Assembly (NCBI RefSeq): GCF_000091325.1
Contig: NC_014012.1
Location: 620,001 to 684,000 of the forward strand
Length of the DNA: 64,000 nucleotides
Direction of reading: 5' to 3'
Origin: Shewanella violacea DSS12
Lineage (GTDB): Bacteria; Pseudomonadota; Gammaproteobacteria; Enterobacterales; Shewanellaceae
In this document: piece by piece, positions 45,073-54,047 of the stretch
Position numbering within the stretch: position 1 is the first letter of the stretch
Layout of the letters: every line of letters begins with the position of its first letter
Notes under the pieces: generated by a model
Database searches by the model: none
Seen by the model: the letters and a program-made list of their open reading frames with translations, nothing else
What the model was told of the DNA's origin: nothing
Translations under genes and position numbers: made by a program

Positions 45073-46953
45073 TTAAGGCTGTGACGTTGGTAACAGCCTT
45101 GATAGATGCTCTAAAAATCGTTGACTAAAGTTATTTGTTTCACCGTCGTAACTGAGTAGCAGGAAATCGTTCATATCTTCAAAGCTAATCGCCTGATGCA
45201 CTTCTACTTCAATAATTTTAGTGTCATCGACAAGGTACTCACCGAAAATTGAACTTCCTGAGCTGGCTACAGGTAAATTAACTTCTATGGTTCGAATCAA
45301 GGGTAATCCAATAGGGCTGATATTAAGTTGCCATTCGAACGTGCTAGTAACGCCTGTGGTGTACTCTACTGACAGCTGCTGATTATCTTCATCGATGACA
45401 ACATCATTAGGGTAAAATTCCGCCCAGAATAATCTGGCGATATCTGCCGTGGTTAACATCTCTGCTGAATTGTGTAGCGGCATATCCCAGATACTAACGT
45501 TTGATTCAGTGTGGCAGATGACGTCGTATATTTGCTCTATATGGTAGCGGTAAACGTATTCAGGCCATTCTAGTTCAGTTAGTTTTAGCTGCTCAGGTTG
45601 AGAGTTTAAGATGGCTCTCCAAGTTTCACTATTGGTGTTATATTTTTCTATCTTTATATTGATAGCAACCGAAGTGCCTTGGTAGTGTGTATTGATTGTG
45701 TTGTTCGCATATTCAGCGGCGATAGGCTGATAACCTTGATCGTTGCGATCTGGGTTTATCCATTTTCCAAGCTGCTCATTCCAGCAAGTCATAGCAAGGG
45801 CTTGGGTGTCCCCGGTATCTATCACTGAGCCAGATAGCGTGTTATTTGAGATAAAGCCGGATAAACTTTGGGCTGTATTTCCATACTCTAAAGAGTAGAA
45901 GTTGTTGAGATGTGTGGGGGCTAAGGTAAATCCGTGAGAGGTTATATCATCGCTGAGTAAATTGCTTTGTAGTATCAGCCAATCTGCATCAGTCATGATT
46001 TTATTATCAAAAGGCGTGACAATATATCCTTGAGCGATAAGCGTATCGTTAACAATAAAGCGAACATCTATAGGGTCACTTGCTAAGTAGTCACCGATTG
46101 TCATACCAGTTTGCAGGGCTAAATACTCCATTGAGGCTTTACTTGCTGCCATCACTTCATCGATGGCGAGTGTAGCCATTAATCTATCGCCAATGAGAGC
46201 CGTAATATATTGATGACTAAAATAGGTATTGAGAAATGCATCAGAAGCCGATATGTCAGCAGTGACTTGATAAGCCTGGCCAGTTAATGGCGCGTACAAG
46301 GCATCGAGTATAATTGATAACTGTTGGAGCAGTGCTTGAATGGCTTCAGCTGATAGTTCTTGATTTATCATCTGCTCGTAGCGTTGAAATTCAATATGAG
46401 TAAGGGCGTTAATCGCACCTTGATGACCACTCATTGAAATAAGTTGCGCATCACCATTGTTAATAACGTCGGCATAAGTTGAATGGCTTAATGTATTCTC
46501 TGAAGAGGATTCAATAACCGATACTTGTTTAAGTTTTCTGGCTTTAAACTTGCTGGATAATAATGTCGGCTGTACTTTATCGCTATTGCTATTGCTATTG
46601 CTATTGCTATTGCTATTGCTGGTATCGGTCCAGTTAGCAATCAAGTAGTAAGTCGGCAATTCTGTGGTGCCCGCCCAGTCAATTTGGTATAGGCCATCAC
46701 CGTCGGTTGTCGATGCAGGCTCATTAGCATCACAAAGCTTATTCATATTTAGGTCAATACAAACATCGGCGCCAGTAACAGCGCCTTGGTATGCAACTAG
46801 GCCTTGAACCTGATGATTATACTCAGTCGGTTCTGGTGTGTCTGTGACTAGTGGAGGAACATCTGCAAGTCTTGTATCGTCAGAGTCTGAACCGCCACAT
46901 GCTGTTAGCAAGCTTGATGATAAAAGTAAAAGGCCTAATTTTTTTACGAACAT
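45073..46953 (-). CDS. Unrecognised lipoprotein with Ser-Asn repeat
   Basis: 626 aa. The start MFVKKLGLLLLSSSLLTACGG has AAGGA upstream and a lipobox LTAC, so it is lipidated. It begins with a prealbumin-like segment (YNHQVQGLVAYQGAVTGADVCIDLNMNKLCD, resembling carboxypeptidase regulatory-like folds), then a repeat of SNSNSNSNSNSNS from a hexanucleotide microsatellite (46582-46620), then a long region with no recognised domain. Its start region resembles calcium-adhesin-type lipoproteins of marine bacteria. Probably exported to the outer membrane. Function unknown. Confidence 0.75.
   Translation of the reverse strand: MFVKKLGLLLLSSSLLTACGGSDSDDTRLADVPPLVTDTPEPTEYNHQVQGLVAYQGAVTGADVCIDLNMNKLCDANEPASTTDGDGLYQIDWAGTTELPTYYLIANWTDTSNSNSNSNSNSNSDKVQPTLLSSKFKARKLKQVSVIESSSENTLSHSTYADVINNGDAQLISMSGHQGAINALTHIEFQRYEQMINQELSAEAIQALLQQLSIILDALYAPLTGQAYQVTADISASDAFLNTYFSHQYITALIGDRLMATLAIDEVMAASKASMEYLALQTGMTIGDYLASDPIDVRFIVNDTLIAQGYIVTPFDNKIMTDADWLILQSNLLSDDITSHGFTLAPTHLNNFYSLEYGNTAQSLSGFISNNTLSGSVIDTGDTQALAMTCWNEQLGKWINPDRNDQGYQPIAAEYANNTINTHYQGTSVAINIKIEKYNTNSETWRAILNSQPEQLKLTELEWPEYVYRYHIEQIYDVICHTESNVSIWDMPLHNSAEMLTTADIARLFWAEFYPNDVVIDEDNQQLSVEYTTGVTSTFEWQLNISPIGLPLIRTIEVNLPVASSGSSIFGEYLVDDTKIIEVEVHQAISFEDMNDFLLLSYDGETNNFSQRFLEHLSRLLPTSQP
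46582..46620. repeat. Hexanucleotide microsatellite (GCTATT)6.5
   Basis: Seen on the plus strand as 6.5 perfect copies of GCTATT. On the coding (minus) strand it reads AGCAAT and encodes Ser-Asn repeats. Unit changes keep the frame and would vary linker length. Confidence 0.92.
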
Positions 46954-47160
46954 ATTTGTGTCCTTACAAATATAAATAAAGATAAATCAAAGATAATTTA
47001 ACCGCGATATTATCCATTGTTCTCTTTAACTTACCATTATCCATTCGGATGTATGTTCAATAGGGGGTAATACTTTTTTATTACCCTAGTCTCGTTAATA
47101 GTGGGGGAAGGATACGTATTATGTAGTCAATAAATCCCTCCATAAAGATGTGATATAGGG

Positions 47161-48708
47161 CTAAAGTGAATTAACTTGAATCTTGGTACAGTTAGTCATC
47201 ACCATCACAGACTTAGTGCCATTATCAATCTGGCCCATAGCAGCCATTAACTCGTTGGCGTCGAGACCTTTATACATAACAGCCACATTGCTTGCATTGG
47301 TTAATGGTTGAAGCGATTGACAGTTATCGAGTTGGTTAATGTTGATTGAATCAGCGTTAGATAGTGCCAACTTTGCCCAATCACTGCTGCTGACATTACT
47401 AAAATTCAAAGAACCGGTAAATTGGCTAACGCCATCAAACTGATTTACCGCTAATTGGCTTAAGTAAAGAGTGTTTAAAGAGGATAACGATGCTAAAGGG
47501 GCTAACGAATCGAGAGCTCCCCCTTTAACGCTGAGCATATTAAGTTGTTTAAACTGGGTCAGATCATCGAATCGTATGATACCAGCTTGGATGAACGTGC
47601 AATTAAGCTGGGTGAGCTGGTGGCTATAAGTCATTTTATTCAGCTGTGCAGCTTGGTTCACACAGTTTTTGACTTGTTTATCGATAAATTGAATATCACC
47701 AATAAGAGATGTTGCTGCACGCTCTACAGTGATATCCAGCGTGACAATCTCAGCGTCAGTCTCAATGGTTCCGTTAATTTTAGCTTGGTAGTTCTGGTTG
47801 ATATTAGCCTGTGCACTGGCCGGAAGTTTGAGTGATAAGTCATCATTAACCGATAACCCATTAGAAAATGTAAGACCTTTGAGCTGAGCGATATTATCAA
47901 TATACAGATAAGTTAGCTCATTAAAATGTGGTACTGCATCGGCTTTAAATTGGTATATCTGCACAATATTATCGCGATACTTTGCTGTTATTTTAGGGTG
48001 AGAATTAGCATCTGTTAGCTCACTGGTATCCGCTTGTTCTCGTGCATCAGTGTCTTGCACATAGCCTAGCTTTGCCGCTTCTTGCTCAAGTACCTTTGAT
48101 AGTGCTTCGAACTCTTGGCCGAGAGGGCCTATAGCTTCAGTTAGATAGCACAGCTTAAACATCTCAAATAGGTTAACCACCATAGAGACTCGGGCTTGAT
48201 TGATATTTATCTCCATCAGAGCCGCGAATGCTTCAGTGCTATCTTGGGTCGCTGCTAGCTGTTGAATGCTACCGACATACTCTTCGAGTTCTGCAATGGT
48301 CTGTTCAAATTCGCCCACTTGCTTAGGCTGATAGCAAGTCGATTCATGCCTAATCGAATTGATGAAGGTTCGATAGTGACTGACATACTGGTTGGCAAGC
48401 ACTAACATCTTGGTGGAGTTGTGTTCGATATCTCCGATAAGATTGCTTTGTAATACGGCTTTGGCACTTTCAGTCTGCTGCAAGACATCAGTTAGTTGTT
48501 GCATTTGCACAGCGTGCTGGTCATTGAGTTGATGTGCATTATCTAACAGTGCTTTAGTACTGTTTTGAAAGGTTTCAATCGCCTCTTGGGTATCTTGCAA
48601 CCTGGTATCTGAACTGTCACTGACTTCGCTTGCGGTAACAGAACCAGCTAATAGCAATCCAATAAGTGCTGGGTATATTCGTGTACATGAATATTTTGAG
48701 TTGGCCAC
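47161..48708 (-). CDS. Secreted protein with coiled-coil and leucine-rich-like C-terminus
   Basis: 515 aa, GTG start with AAGGA upstream. A signal peptide (about 1-26, IGLLLAGSVTASE) is followed by a long helical/coiled-coil half with Gln-rich heptads (residues ~30-240). The second half has regularly spaced leucine segments (LTQLNCTFIQA, FKQLNMLSVKGGALDSLAPLASLSSLNTLYLSQL), like short leucine-rich repeats. No known family was recognised. It lies between two other unassigned envelope genes on the same strand. The stop is followed by 107 bases to the 45073-46953 start region (46954-47160), with no gene. Confidence 0.68.
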   Translation of the reverse strand: MANSKYSCTRIYPALIGLLLAGSVTASEVSDSSDTRLQDTQEAIETFQNSTKALLDNAHQLNDQHAVQMQQLTDVLQQTESAKAVLQSNLIGDIEHNSTKMLVLANQYVSHYRTFINSIRHESTCYQPKQVGEFEQTIAELEEYVGSIQQLAATQDSTEAFAALMEININQARVSMVVNLFEMFKLCYLTEAIGPLGQEFEALSKVLEQEAAKLGYVQDTDAREQADTSELTDANSHPKITAKYRDNIVQIYQFKADAVPHFNELTYLYIDNIAQLKGLTFSNGLSVNDDLSLKLPASAQANINQNYQAKINGTIETDAEIVTLDITVERAATSLIGDIQFIDKQVKNCVNQAAQLNKMTYSHQLTQLNCTFIQAGIIRFDDLTQFKQLNMLSVKGGALDSLAPLASLSSLNTLYLSQLAVNQFDGVSQFTGSLNFSNVSSSDWAKLALSNADSININQLDNCQSLQPLTNASNVAVMYKGLDANELMAAMGQIDNGTKSVMVMTNCTKIQVNSL

Positions 48709-48888
48709 TGTGTATTCCTTGTGTGTAAAAAATCAGTTGAATATTTACAACTTTAATCCTAACAAAACAACTAAGACCCCCATAATAGTAATCGACAGAT
48801 AAACAACCCTTGTTCAAAGTAGAAGTGAGCACTGAAATAATTATGGGGGTCTTTATAATTTTTGTTTAAAACTCTCTTACCATTAGCA

Positions 48889-49569
48889 CTATAAAAAATA
48901 CTGCTTAAACAATAAACCATTGACTGTAATGTTAACCAAGACAGGGAATGTAACCGCTATAATGCTGGGGATATTGCTCCATGACCACTGACCGTGCTGC
49001 GTGAACAATGGGTAGTCAAAAAATCGCAGCAAATAAACAATGCGCTTAAGCGGGAAATACATTGCATTAAGCGAGATAACTTCCCCAGTTTTTAACTCTA
49101 GGTTACAAGAAATAATATGATTACGTACATGTAAACGATGCATTTTTGATTTATATTGAACGGTAATACGTTCGATTTGATCGCGGTAGAGTTCCAGCTG
49201 TTCTGCTGGCTTTTTAATGATCGCGTTCGCTGGAATGGATAAGCGTTGCTGACTGACGTAACAACGTAATGTGCCTTTAATTGAGTAACGTAACCTGATT
49301 AATATATATCGAACAATTAAATAAACAGGTAATAGCCCAATATTAATAAGTACCATGGTTCTAGCGAGTTCTGTATCAGCAAAGCTTAATGGGGATACTG
49401 CTAGCCCTATCATTACAATAAAAAGTAGTAATGAAATACCAATTGATAAAGGGTAAAACACATTCGTTACATATAAGCTGACGTCACTTTGTGAATTAAA
49501 GTTACGCATCCCTTTTATATACAGATCAAAAAACCAAGACTCACTGTCTAACTCTATTATTTTAGCCAT
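48889..49569 (-). CDS. Membrane protein, family not recognised
   Basis: 226 aa with two adjacent membrane helices near residues 35-60 and 68-88 (PLSIGISLLLFIVMIGL, MVLINIGLLPVYLIVRY), a cytosolic middle rich in basic residues (YRDQIERITVQYKSKMHRL) and a hydrophobic C-terminal helix (SIIAVTFPVLVNITVNGLLF). The pattern resembles bacterial PH-domain-like membrane proteins, but this cannot be confirmed by eye. It is 43 bases downstream of the 168-aa secreted-protein gene, probably one transcript. Confidence 0.65.
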   Translation of the reverse strand: MAKIIELDSESWFFDLYIKGMRNFNSQSDVSLYVTNVFYPLSIGISLLLFIVMIGLAVSPLSFADTELARTMVLINIGLLPVYLIVRYILIRLRYSIKGTLRCYVSQQRLSIPANAIIKKPAEQLELYRDQIERITVQYKSKMHRLHVRNHIISCNLELKTGEVISLNAMYFPLKRIVYLLRFFDYPLFTQHGQWSWSNIPSIIAVTFPVLVNITVNGLLFKQYFL

Positions 49570-49611
49570 ATCGCTATGAGTATTTCCATTTATTTATACT
49601 TTTAACCGCAT

Positions 49612-50118
49612 TTAGAGCAAAGAAATAACCTGCCACTTGTCTTGTAAGTAAGCTAGCTTACACAGGCCGCCGGCGATATGGGCATTGTTATTCCTTGCAT
49701 CAAAGGTATCGAATTTATACTTAACCCAAAGCTCTAAGTTATGTCCAAATTTTTCAGAAGAACTACTTACAGTGTAATTAAGACTATTTCTTGCATTTTC
49801 AAAGGCAAGTTCCCTACCTTTTTCTATTCGGTAATTATTAATGCCTAAGTATTTCTTCTTAAAGTATTTGTGATGCACTTCTGCTAAATATGCTTTTACT
49901 TGATCATCCGTTGCAGGCGTTTCAATAAATATTTCTCTAAAAAGCGTAACATCCTGGTTTGTTACCACCTTTTCCGCTTGCTCACACAATAAATAGGGCT
50001 GTGAAAGTTCGATTTTTTTAGCTGCTTTACTCCATCTAGCATAGTCTGCTTCACCCGCAGCTGCCCAAGCTGAGCTGGTTATAAACAAGAGTGGAATTAA
50101 CACTAAATACTTAACCAT
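49612..50118 (-). CDS. Small exported protein, family not recognised
   Basis: 168 aa. The signal peptide MVKYLVLIPLLFITSSAWAAAGE is cut after AWA. The start is supported by AAAAGGA. The mature part is charged and mostly helical, with two cysteines (YLLCEQAE and GGLCKLAYL). Periplasmic by prediction. It is upstream of the 48889-49569 gene on the same strand. Function not assigned. Confidence 0.65.
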   Translation of the reverse strand: MVKYLVLIPLLFITSSAWAAAGEADYARWSKAAKKIELSQPYLLCEQAEKVVTNQDVTLFREIFIETPATDDQVKAYLAEVHHKYFKKKYLGINNYRIEKGRELAFENARNSLNYTVSSSSEKFGHNLELWVKYKFDTFDARNNNAHIAGGLCKLAYLQDKWQVISLL

Positions 50119-50230
50119 AAATAAGTCCTTTTAATTTTTTGCATCGTTTACCCCTGTCTGAAGTGGTCAAATAAATTTGGTGACCAAATTAACTATGCCA
50201 CTTCACTAAGCATAAATAGGTTTATCAGTA

Positions 50231-50452
50231 TTAGTCTTGCCATGACAAAGTATCTCCTTGGTTTATATTCTTATTATCTGTATTGCCTGCTGCCAGTTCT
50301 AATACTTGAGTGGCTCCTCTACAGGCACTGCTGCGCCAGGGTTGTAGGTTCCTTTGGATTTTTAGCACCTTATTTTTATTATTGAGGTAGACAATATCAA
50401 TCGGGTATCTCATGCCTATGGTATGCACTGAGTTACACGGCGAGATCAACAT
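50231..50452 (-). CDS. DUF192 protein, start codon damaged or unusual
   Basis: The C-terminal 73 residues fit DUF192 well: ISPCNSVHTIGMRYPIDIVYL and VLKIQRNLQPWRSSACRGATQVLELAAGN. But the same frame continues upstream for ~37 codons and keeps the family pattern (TTPWLRLRGLLGRKPLT) up to a stop near 50566, with no ATG, GTG or TTG there. A GTG at 50554-50556 is in another frame, separated by an A6/T6 run at 50542-50547. So the gene either uses a rare start (ATT), starts at this ATG as a shortened protein, or is frameshifted in the homopolymer. DUF192 proteins are small and often secreted; role unknown. Confidence 0.62.
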   Translation of the reverse strand: MLISPCNSVHTIGMRYPIDIVYLNNKNKVLKIQRNLQPWRSSACRGATQVLELAAGNTDNKNINQGDTLSWQD

Positions 50453-50667
50453 GGCTTGTTCTGTGGTGAGAGGTTTTCGTCCGAGTAAGCCTCTGAGTCG
50501 TAACCAGGGAGTGGTTGCAAGAAATACTTCAGTGAGGTGATAAAAAATATTATCACCCTATAAATAATAAAATACATCGATATATCCTTGTGGTTTATTT
50601 ATAATCGACCGATTATAGTCGCGTAATTTCCGCTCGACGATTAGCCTTTCTTCCTAACAGAAACAAC

Positions 50668-50681
50668 CAAGACATGTCTTG
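50668..50681. promoter_or_regulatory. Perfect 14-bp palindrome CAAGACATGTCTTG
   Basis: Lies between the DUF192 gene and the 100-aa gene (stop at 50746), both minus strand. Its core GACATGTC shares the GACAT/ATGTC arms of the operator motif near the PspA cluster, with a shorter centre. Possible regulatory site for DUF192. 50453-50745 otherwise holds no gene besides the upstream part of DUF192. Confidence 0.4.
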
Positions 50682-50745
50682 ACACTACGAGAGCGTCCAT
50701 ATATGTCTTTATAATTGATATCTTTATTATTGATAGTTATATGGG

Positions 50746-51048
50746 TTAAAAATCAGCAAAATCTTGCGGGTCTTGTGCAATGCACCAATCCCAGAAAGCT
50801 TGGGTCACAGGGGACTCATCACTAGTTTCATCACCGTCAACTAGATCAGCCATTTCAAAGGCCAGATCCATTACCTTTTGATTAATCACATCTCGGAAAC
50901 TATCATTATCAACCGGGTAAATATCGCGAATAATCTCACGCATAAAACCAGGTAGCTCTTTGTTTAATTGAACTCCTAAAGCCATTCGATCAGCTGAGGG
51001 GGCTATCCTTGAGCATTCATCCCATTGGGTGTATTTATTTAGCAGCAT
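50746..51048 (-). CDS. 100-aa acidic protein, unrecognised
   Basis: MLLNKYTQWDECSRIAPSADRM..., ending TQAFWDWCIAQDPQDFADF. Rich in D and E, no signal peptide or membrane segment. The frame stays open upstream for ~25 codons (PWHFDSNIYSELLDKSNDE) with no standard start codon other than a possible CTG at about 51108, so the true N-terminus may be longer. No RBS stands out. It is the gene farthest downstream in a weakly defined minus-strand group. Function unknown. Confidence 0.5.
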   Translation of the reverse strand: MLLNKYTQWDECSRIAPSADRMALGVQLNKELPGFMREIIRDIYPVDNDSFRDVINQKVMDLAFEMADLVDGDETSDESPVTQAFWDWCIAQDPQDFADF

Positions 51049-51227
51049 TTCATCGTTACTCTTGTCTAGTAGCTCGCTATAAATATTGCTGTCAAAATGC
51101 CATGGCTTCAGTTTTTTTCTGTGGCGCTAGTTTGATCGCAAAAAAATAGTGACGTTATCACTAAAGTATATTTGAGATTATAAAAGCACTTGCTTGACAT
51201 GTTAAAGTCCTGATTATAAAGTTAAAT

Positions 51228-51248
51228 AGTGCGGTTAAACCCCGCACT
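51228..51248 (-). terminator. Hairpin after the pilin-like small ORF
   Basis: AGTGCGG / CCGCACT with a 7-base loop; on the minus strand it is followed by ATTTAACTTTATAAT, a weak T-rich tail. It lies about 24 bases after the TAA of the ORF at 51272-51373. Confidence 0.5.
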
Positions 51249-51271
51249 GTAATAATGAAATTAATTTTCTA

Positions 51272-51373
51272 TTACTGCTTAATTGATGAGCCAGCAGTTG
51301 CGTTATACTTATCTAAACCGCCTTCATTAGCTGTAATTGCCATTAGTGCCACGATAATCATATATTCAGTCAT
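51272..51373 (-). CDS. 33-aa ORF resembling the N-terminus of Flp/Tad-type small pilins (possible remnant)
   Basis: The ORF reads MTEYMIIVALMAITANEGG and then LDKYNATAGSSIKQ, with GGG six bases before the ATG. The start TEY(x)IIVALxAI is what I recall from small pilin-like proteins of marine bacteria, which normally continue with about 40 more hydrophobic and polar residues. Here the hydrophobic stretch is cut short after ITA and joins a polar tail, as if by internal deletion. It directly follows a CsgD-like regulator gene and is followed by a hairpin. Could be a real micropeptide, a remnant, or chance. Confidence 0.4.
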   Translation of the reverse strand: MTEYMIIVALMAITANEGGLDKYNATAGSSIKQ

Positions 51374-51398
51374 ACCTACCCTTAAGAGTGGGGACTAG

Positions 51399-52028
51399 TT
51401 AATTTAGGTAGCCTTGACCGTAAGTTAATAGGAGCTGGCCTCGATTATTAATGTGTGCCTTTTTATATATGTTTTGTAAATGCATTTTTATGGTGTTTAT
51501 CGACACATGTAGTTTGTTGGCGACCTGCTCATTACTCATACCATTGCAAACAAGATTAATGACTTCTTGCTCTTTTCTCGTTGTCGAGGAGATAAGGCTA
51601 AGTCGCTCTTTTTTTAATGGAGCTCTGTTTGTGCTTAATATGAAACGTGAAAATGCTTCATTACTGAAACACAAGTTTCCCTCAATTACGTTTGTCAGTT
51701 TTTTTAGTAAGTTGTAAGAGCTTTCATTTGAAGGCAAGGCTGCATTAAATCCATATTCAATGAGTAACAATTCATCTTCTACGGTTAATTTGGAGCAAAT
51801 AGCAATATGCGTTCCAGATTTAAATAAACTATATTCTACTTGTTGTAGATGACTTGATATACAGTCAATGAAGTGTATTAATATTTTCGTATTAGATGTT
51901 GTGTTAAACCAGGCTTGAGTGAGGTTTTTATCATTATTTACGCTCAGGTTTAGTAGTCCGGCAGCACTTCTTACAATAATTAAATTTTTGCTTGATTGAT
52001 TATGGGTAAATAACTCACCATCATACAT
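51399..52028 (-). CDS. CsgD/VpsT-like LuxR-family regulator
   Basis: 209 aa. The N-terminal ~130 residues are receiver-like without the phosphorylation Asp pattern. The C-terminal LuxR HTH (about 145-205) shows TRKEQEVINLVCNGMSNEQ and LHVSINTIKMHLQNIYKKA. Length and layout match CsgD/VpsT regulators of surface attachment; the c-di-GMP W[FLM][TS]R motif of VpsT is not seen. The neighbour downstream is a pilin-like small ORF. The 345-base upstream region is very AT-rich. Confidence 0.82.
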   Translation of the reverse strand: MYDGELFTHNQSSKNLIIVRSAAGLLNLSVNNDKNLTQAWFNTTSNTKILIHFIDCISSHLQQVEYSLFKSGTHIAICSKLTVEDELLLIEYGFNAALPSNESSYNLLKKLTNVIEGNLCFSNEAFSRFILSTNRAPLKKERLSLISSTTRKEQEVINLVCNGMSNEQVANKLHVSINTIKMHLQNIYKKAHINNRGQLLLTYGQGYLN

Positions 52029-52373
52029 TTTATTTCCTTATGACATCTGTGCGATGTAGTTCCTTTGTACTAGTATAAATGTGCTATTTTATTTTTATTA
52101 TAATCTTATGGTTGTGGATTATATATTGAAACTTATTAATGTTGTGACTTTATTATTTATTTATGGACATAAGTATTAGATTTGATATTTGTGTTGATAT
52201 AACTTAAATGTCTTTAATATATTATTAATCTCATATTAATTTAATGGTTTTTCGCTTGGTATTTTGTCGATAACTTTATATTTGTCAGTGATTTAAAATC
52301 TATTGATACAATGTTTTCATAGGGGCTTGGTTTGTAATAATAGTAAAACTGACGGGTTCTATAAGATTAGGTA
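52029..52373. promoter_or_regulatory. Very AT-rich upstream region of the LuxR-family gene
   Basis: About three-quarters A+T, with many TTTAT/ATTAAT runs, no ORF. Regions like this before CsgD-type genes often bind H-NS and carry long 5' leaders. It probably holds the regulator's promoter; no specific box was identified. Confidence 0.5.
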
Positions 52374-54047
52374 TCAAGGTTTAATCATTTGTATGCGCCA
52401 GTCTGGCAGTTTATCTGTTAGGTCTTGGCGGATTTTATTTGCATCGCCTCTGAGTAAAATGTAGGGAGGCGAGGCGAAAATAGACTGAGATATCTGCATT
52501 AGCTCCTTGTCGGTCAATTGTTTTATCATCATTTGATTATGAGCTAAATCTTCACTGCTGCGTTTGAGTGTCAGTTGTTTAATATATTCTAGCTTCATAG
52601 CGTGTTGAGACTGGATTGTTAGCGTGTACTTACTTCTTTCATAGGTCTTCAATGCTGAGAGTTCGGCGCTGCCTATACCTTGCTCTGTGGTGAGCCCCTG
52701 GTGGGCTAAAATACCCGCTACAAATGCACCTGTGTGTTGCACTTGTGTGCTGCCATAATATTTGAGCGTACGTGACTGAGGGTTATCGAAACAGCGGCCA
52801 TAGATGCCATAGGTGAGTCCTCGTTTTTCTCTTAAATCATAGTAGAGGCGACCGGAAAAACTGCGACCCAACCAATCGGCGAGCAGCTGGCAGCTTAAGG
52901 GATGGCTAGATGAAAACTCATTCTTCCAGGTATCAGAATTAGAGGCAGAACTCGAAGCTAAAAGTGGCAACCTATATCCCACTCTCACCTGGGTCTGCAC
53001 TGCGCTAGGTGCATCTATCAGGTAGAGGACCTTAGCCTTGTTGATAAAAGCCTCAGCAGCTATATCTGTTTCTCGGGCTTCTTTGACTAAAGCCCTAGCG
53101 TCTTCTCTTGCTTCGCGCTCTTCTTTAGCCGTGACACTAGCAGACCTAGTTAACCGCTTAGCAAGCCGCTCAGCCTCTTCTATTAAGTCTTCCTGAGTAA
53201 GAATAGTGGCTTGGACTGGTTCTGAGACTGGATGATTCGATGGCAGTGACATAAACAGGTGCCATTTAGCGCCTGCTCGCATCTTCTGCTGGAGTTCAGC
53301 TAGCGTGTCTAGGGTTAGCTCATCCTGAAGTGTTTGATTGTTGAGAGCCTGATTATAAGGATGCTTATCCCCCAATATTATTTTCGCCCACACTTTATCT
53401 ATTTCCGCACCGCTATAGGCATTAATGTGCTTATTAAGCTTTAGCTTACGTCGAATATTATCTATATCAATGTGCTCAAATGCAGACCTCTTCCAGCTAT
53501 CATTGAGTATGCTCAGGGATTGGGGGACCTCTTGACTTGGACAGGCCATTTTTATGCTAATGCTATGCATTCTTGCGCTAATTCGAAGGCTGTCGATACA
53601 TGAGAGTGAATGCTGACTCGCTAGCCAGAGTGCGCGTTCATTGAGTGCAGTATTGAGAATGTCTATGTTGTTAAAGGGGCGGTCCGAATTAATCAATACC
53701 AGCTCGATATAATTAAGCTCAGAGGGGCTAGCCGGGAAGAGGTGCAGGGTAAAATCAGTATTTAGTGAATGAATTTGCGGAGCCCATGTTCCAATCCCTT
53801 GGTTCAATTGAGCTTGAGCTGGATGAGATTCTAGGCTTTGAGACTGTGGAAGCTGAGGTTGTCGTTTTATTGGTTGTGATTTATGTAGCTGTGGCGCGCC
53901 TTCAAGCTGGTTAAAACTTGGCGTGATAGGGGCTTGCTCGTCGGTGAACACTAACTTTGTCTGCTGGCAGCCGAGAAGCTGCAGTAGTAGTAAGAGGCTA
54001 AGCAGGTATCCTACTGAGTTAAGTCGATACTTGTTAAAGCAGATCAT
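52374..54047 (-). CDS. M16 peptidase homologue without catalytic motif (lipoprotein)
   Basis: About 557 aa. Start at the ATG overlapping the upstream stop (ATGA), MICFNKYRLNSVGYLL; a lipobox follows (LQLLGCQQ), so it is outer-membrane or inner-membrane lipidated. No HxxEH zinc motif. It shows the M16 C-terminal signature RLYYDLREKRGLTYGIYG (about residues 440-457). This makes it the non-catalytic half of a two-protein M16 peptidase, pairing with the 54044-55483 product. A basic/acidic coiled-coil stretch (ERLAKRLTRSASVTAKEEREAREDA) is an addition. Single RBS-less coupling by overlap. Confidence 0.83.
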   Translation of the reverse strand: MICFNKYRLNSVGYLLSLLLLLQLLGCQQTKLVFTDEQAPITPSFNQLEGAPQLHKSQPIKRQPQLPQSQSLESHPAQAQLNQGIGTWAPQIHSLNTDFTLHLFPASPSELNYIELVLINSDRPFNNIDILNTALNERALWLASQHSLSCIDSLRISARMHSISIKMACPSQEVPQSLSILNDSWKRSAFEHIDIDNIRRKLKLNKHINAYSGAEIDKVWAKIILGDKHPYNQALNNQTLQDELTLDTLAELQQKMRAGAKWHLFMSLPSNHPVSEPVQATILTQEDLIEEAERLAKRLTRSASVTAKEEREAREDARALVKEARETDIAAEAFINKAKVLYLIDAPSAVQTQVRVGYRLPLLASSSASNSDTWKNEFSSSHPLSCQLLADWLGRSFSGRLYYDLREKRGLTYGIYGRCFDNPQSRTLKYYGSTQVQHTGAFVAGILAHQGLTTEQGIGSAELSALKTYERSKYTLTIQSQHAMKLEYIKQLTLKRSSEDLAHNQMMIKQLTDKELMQISQSIFASPPYILLRGDANKIRQDLTDKLPDWRIQMIKP

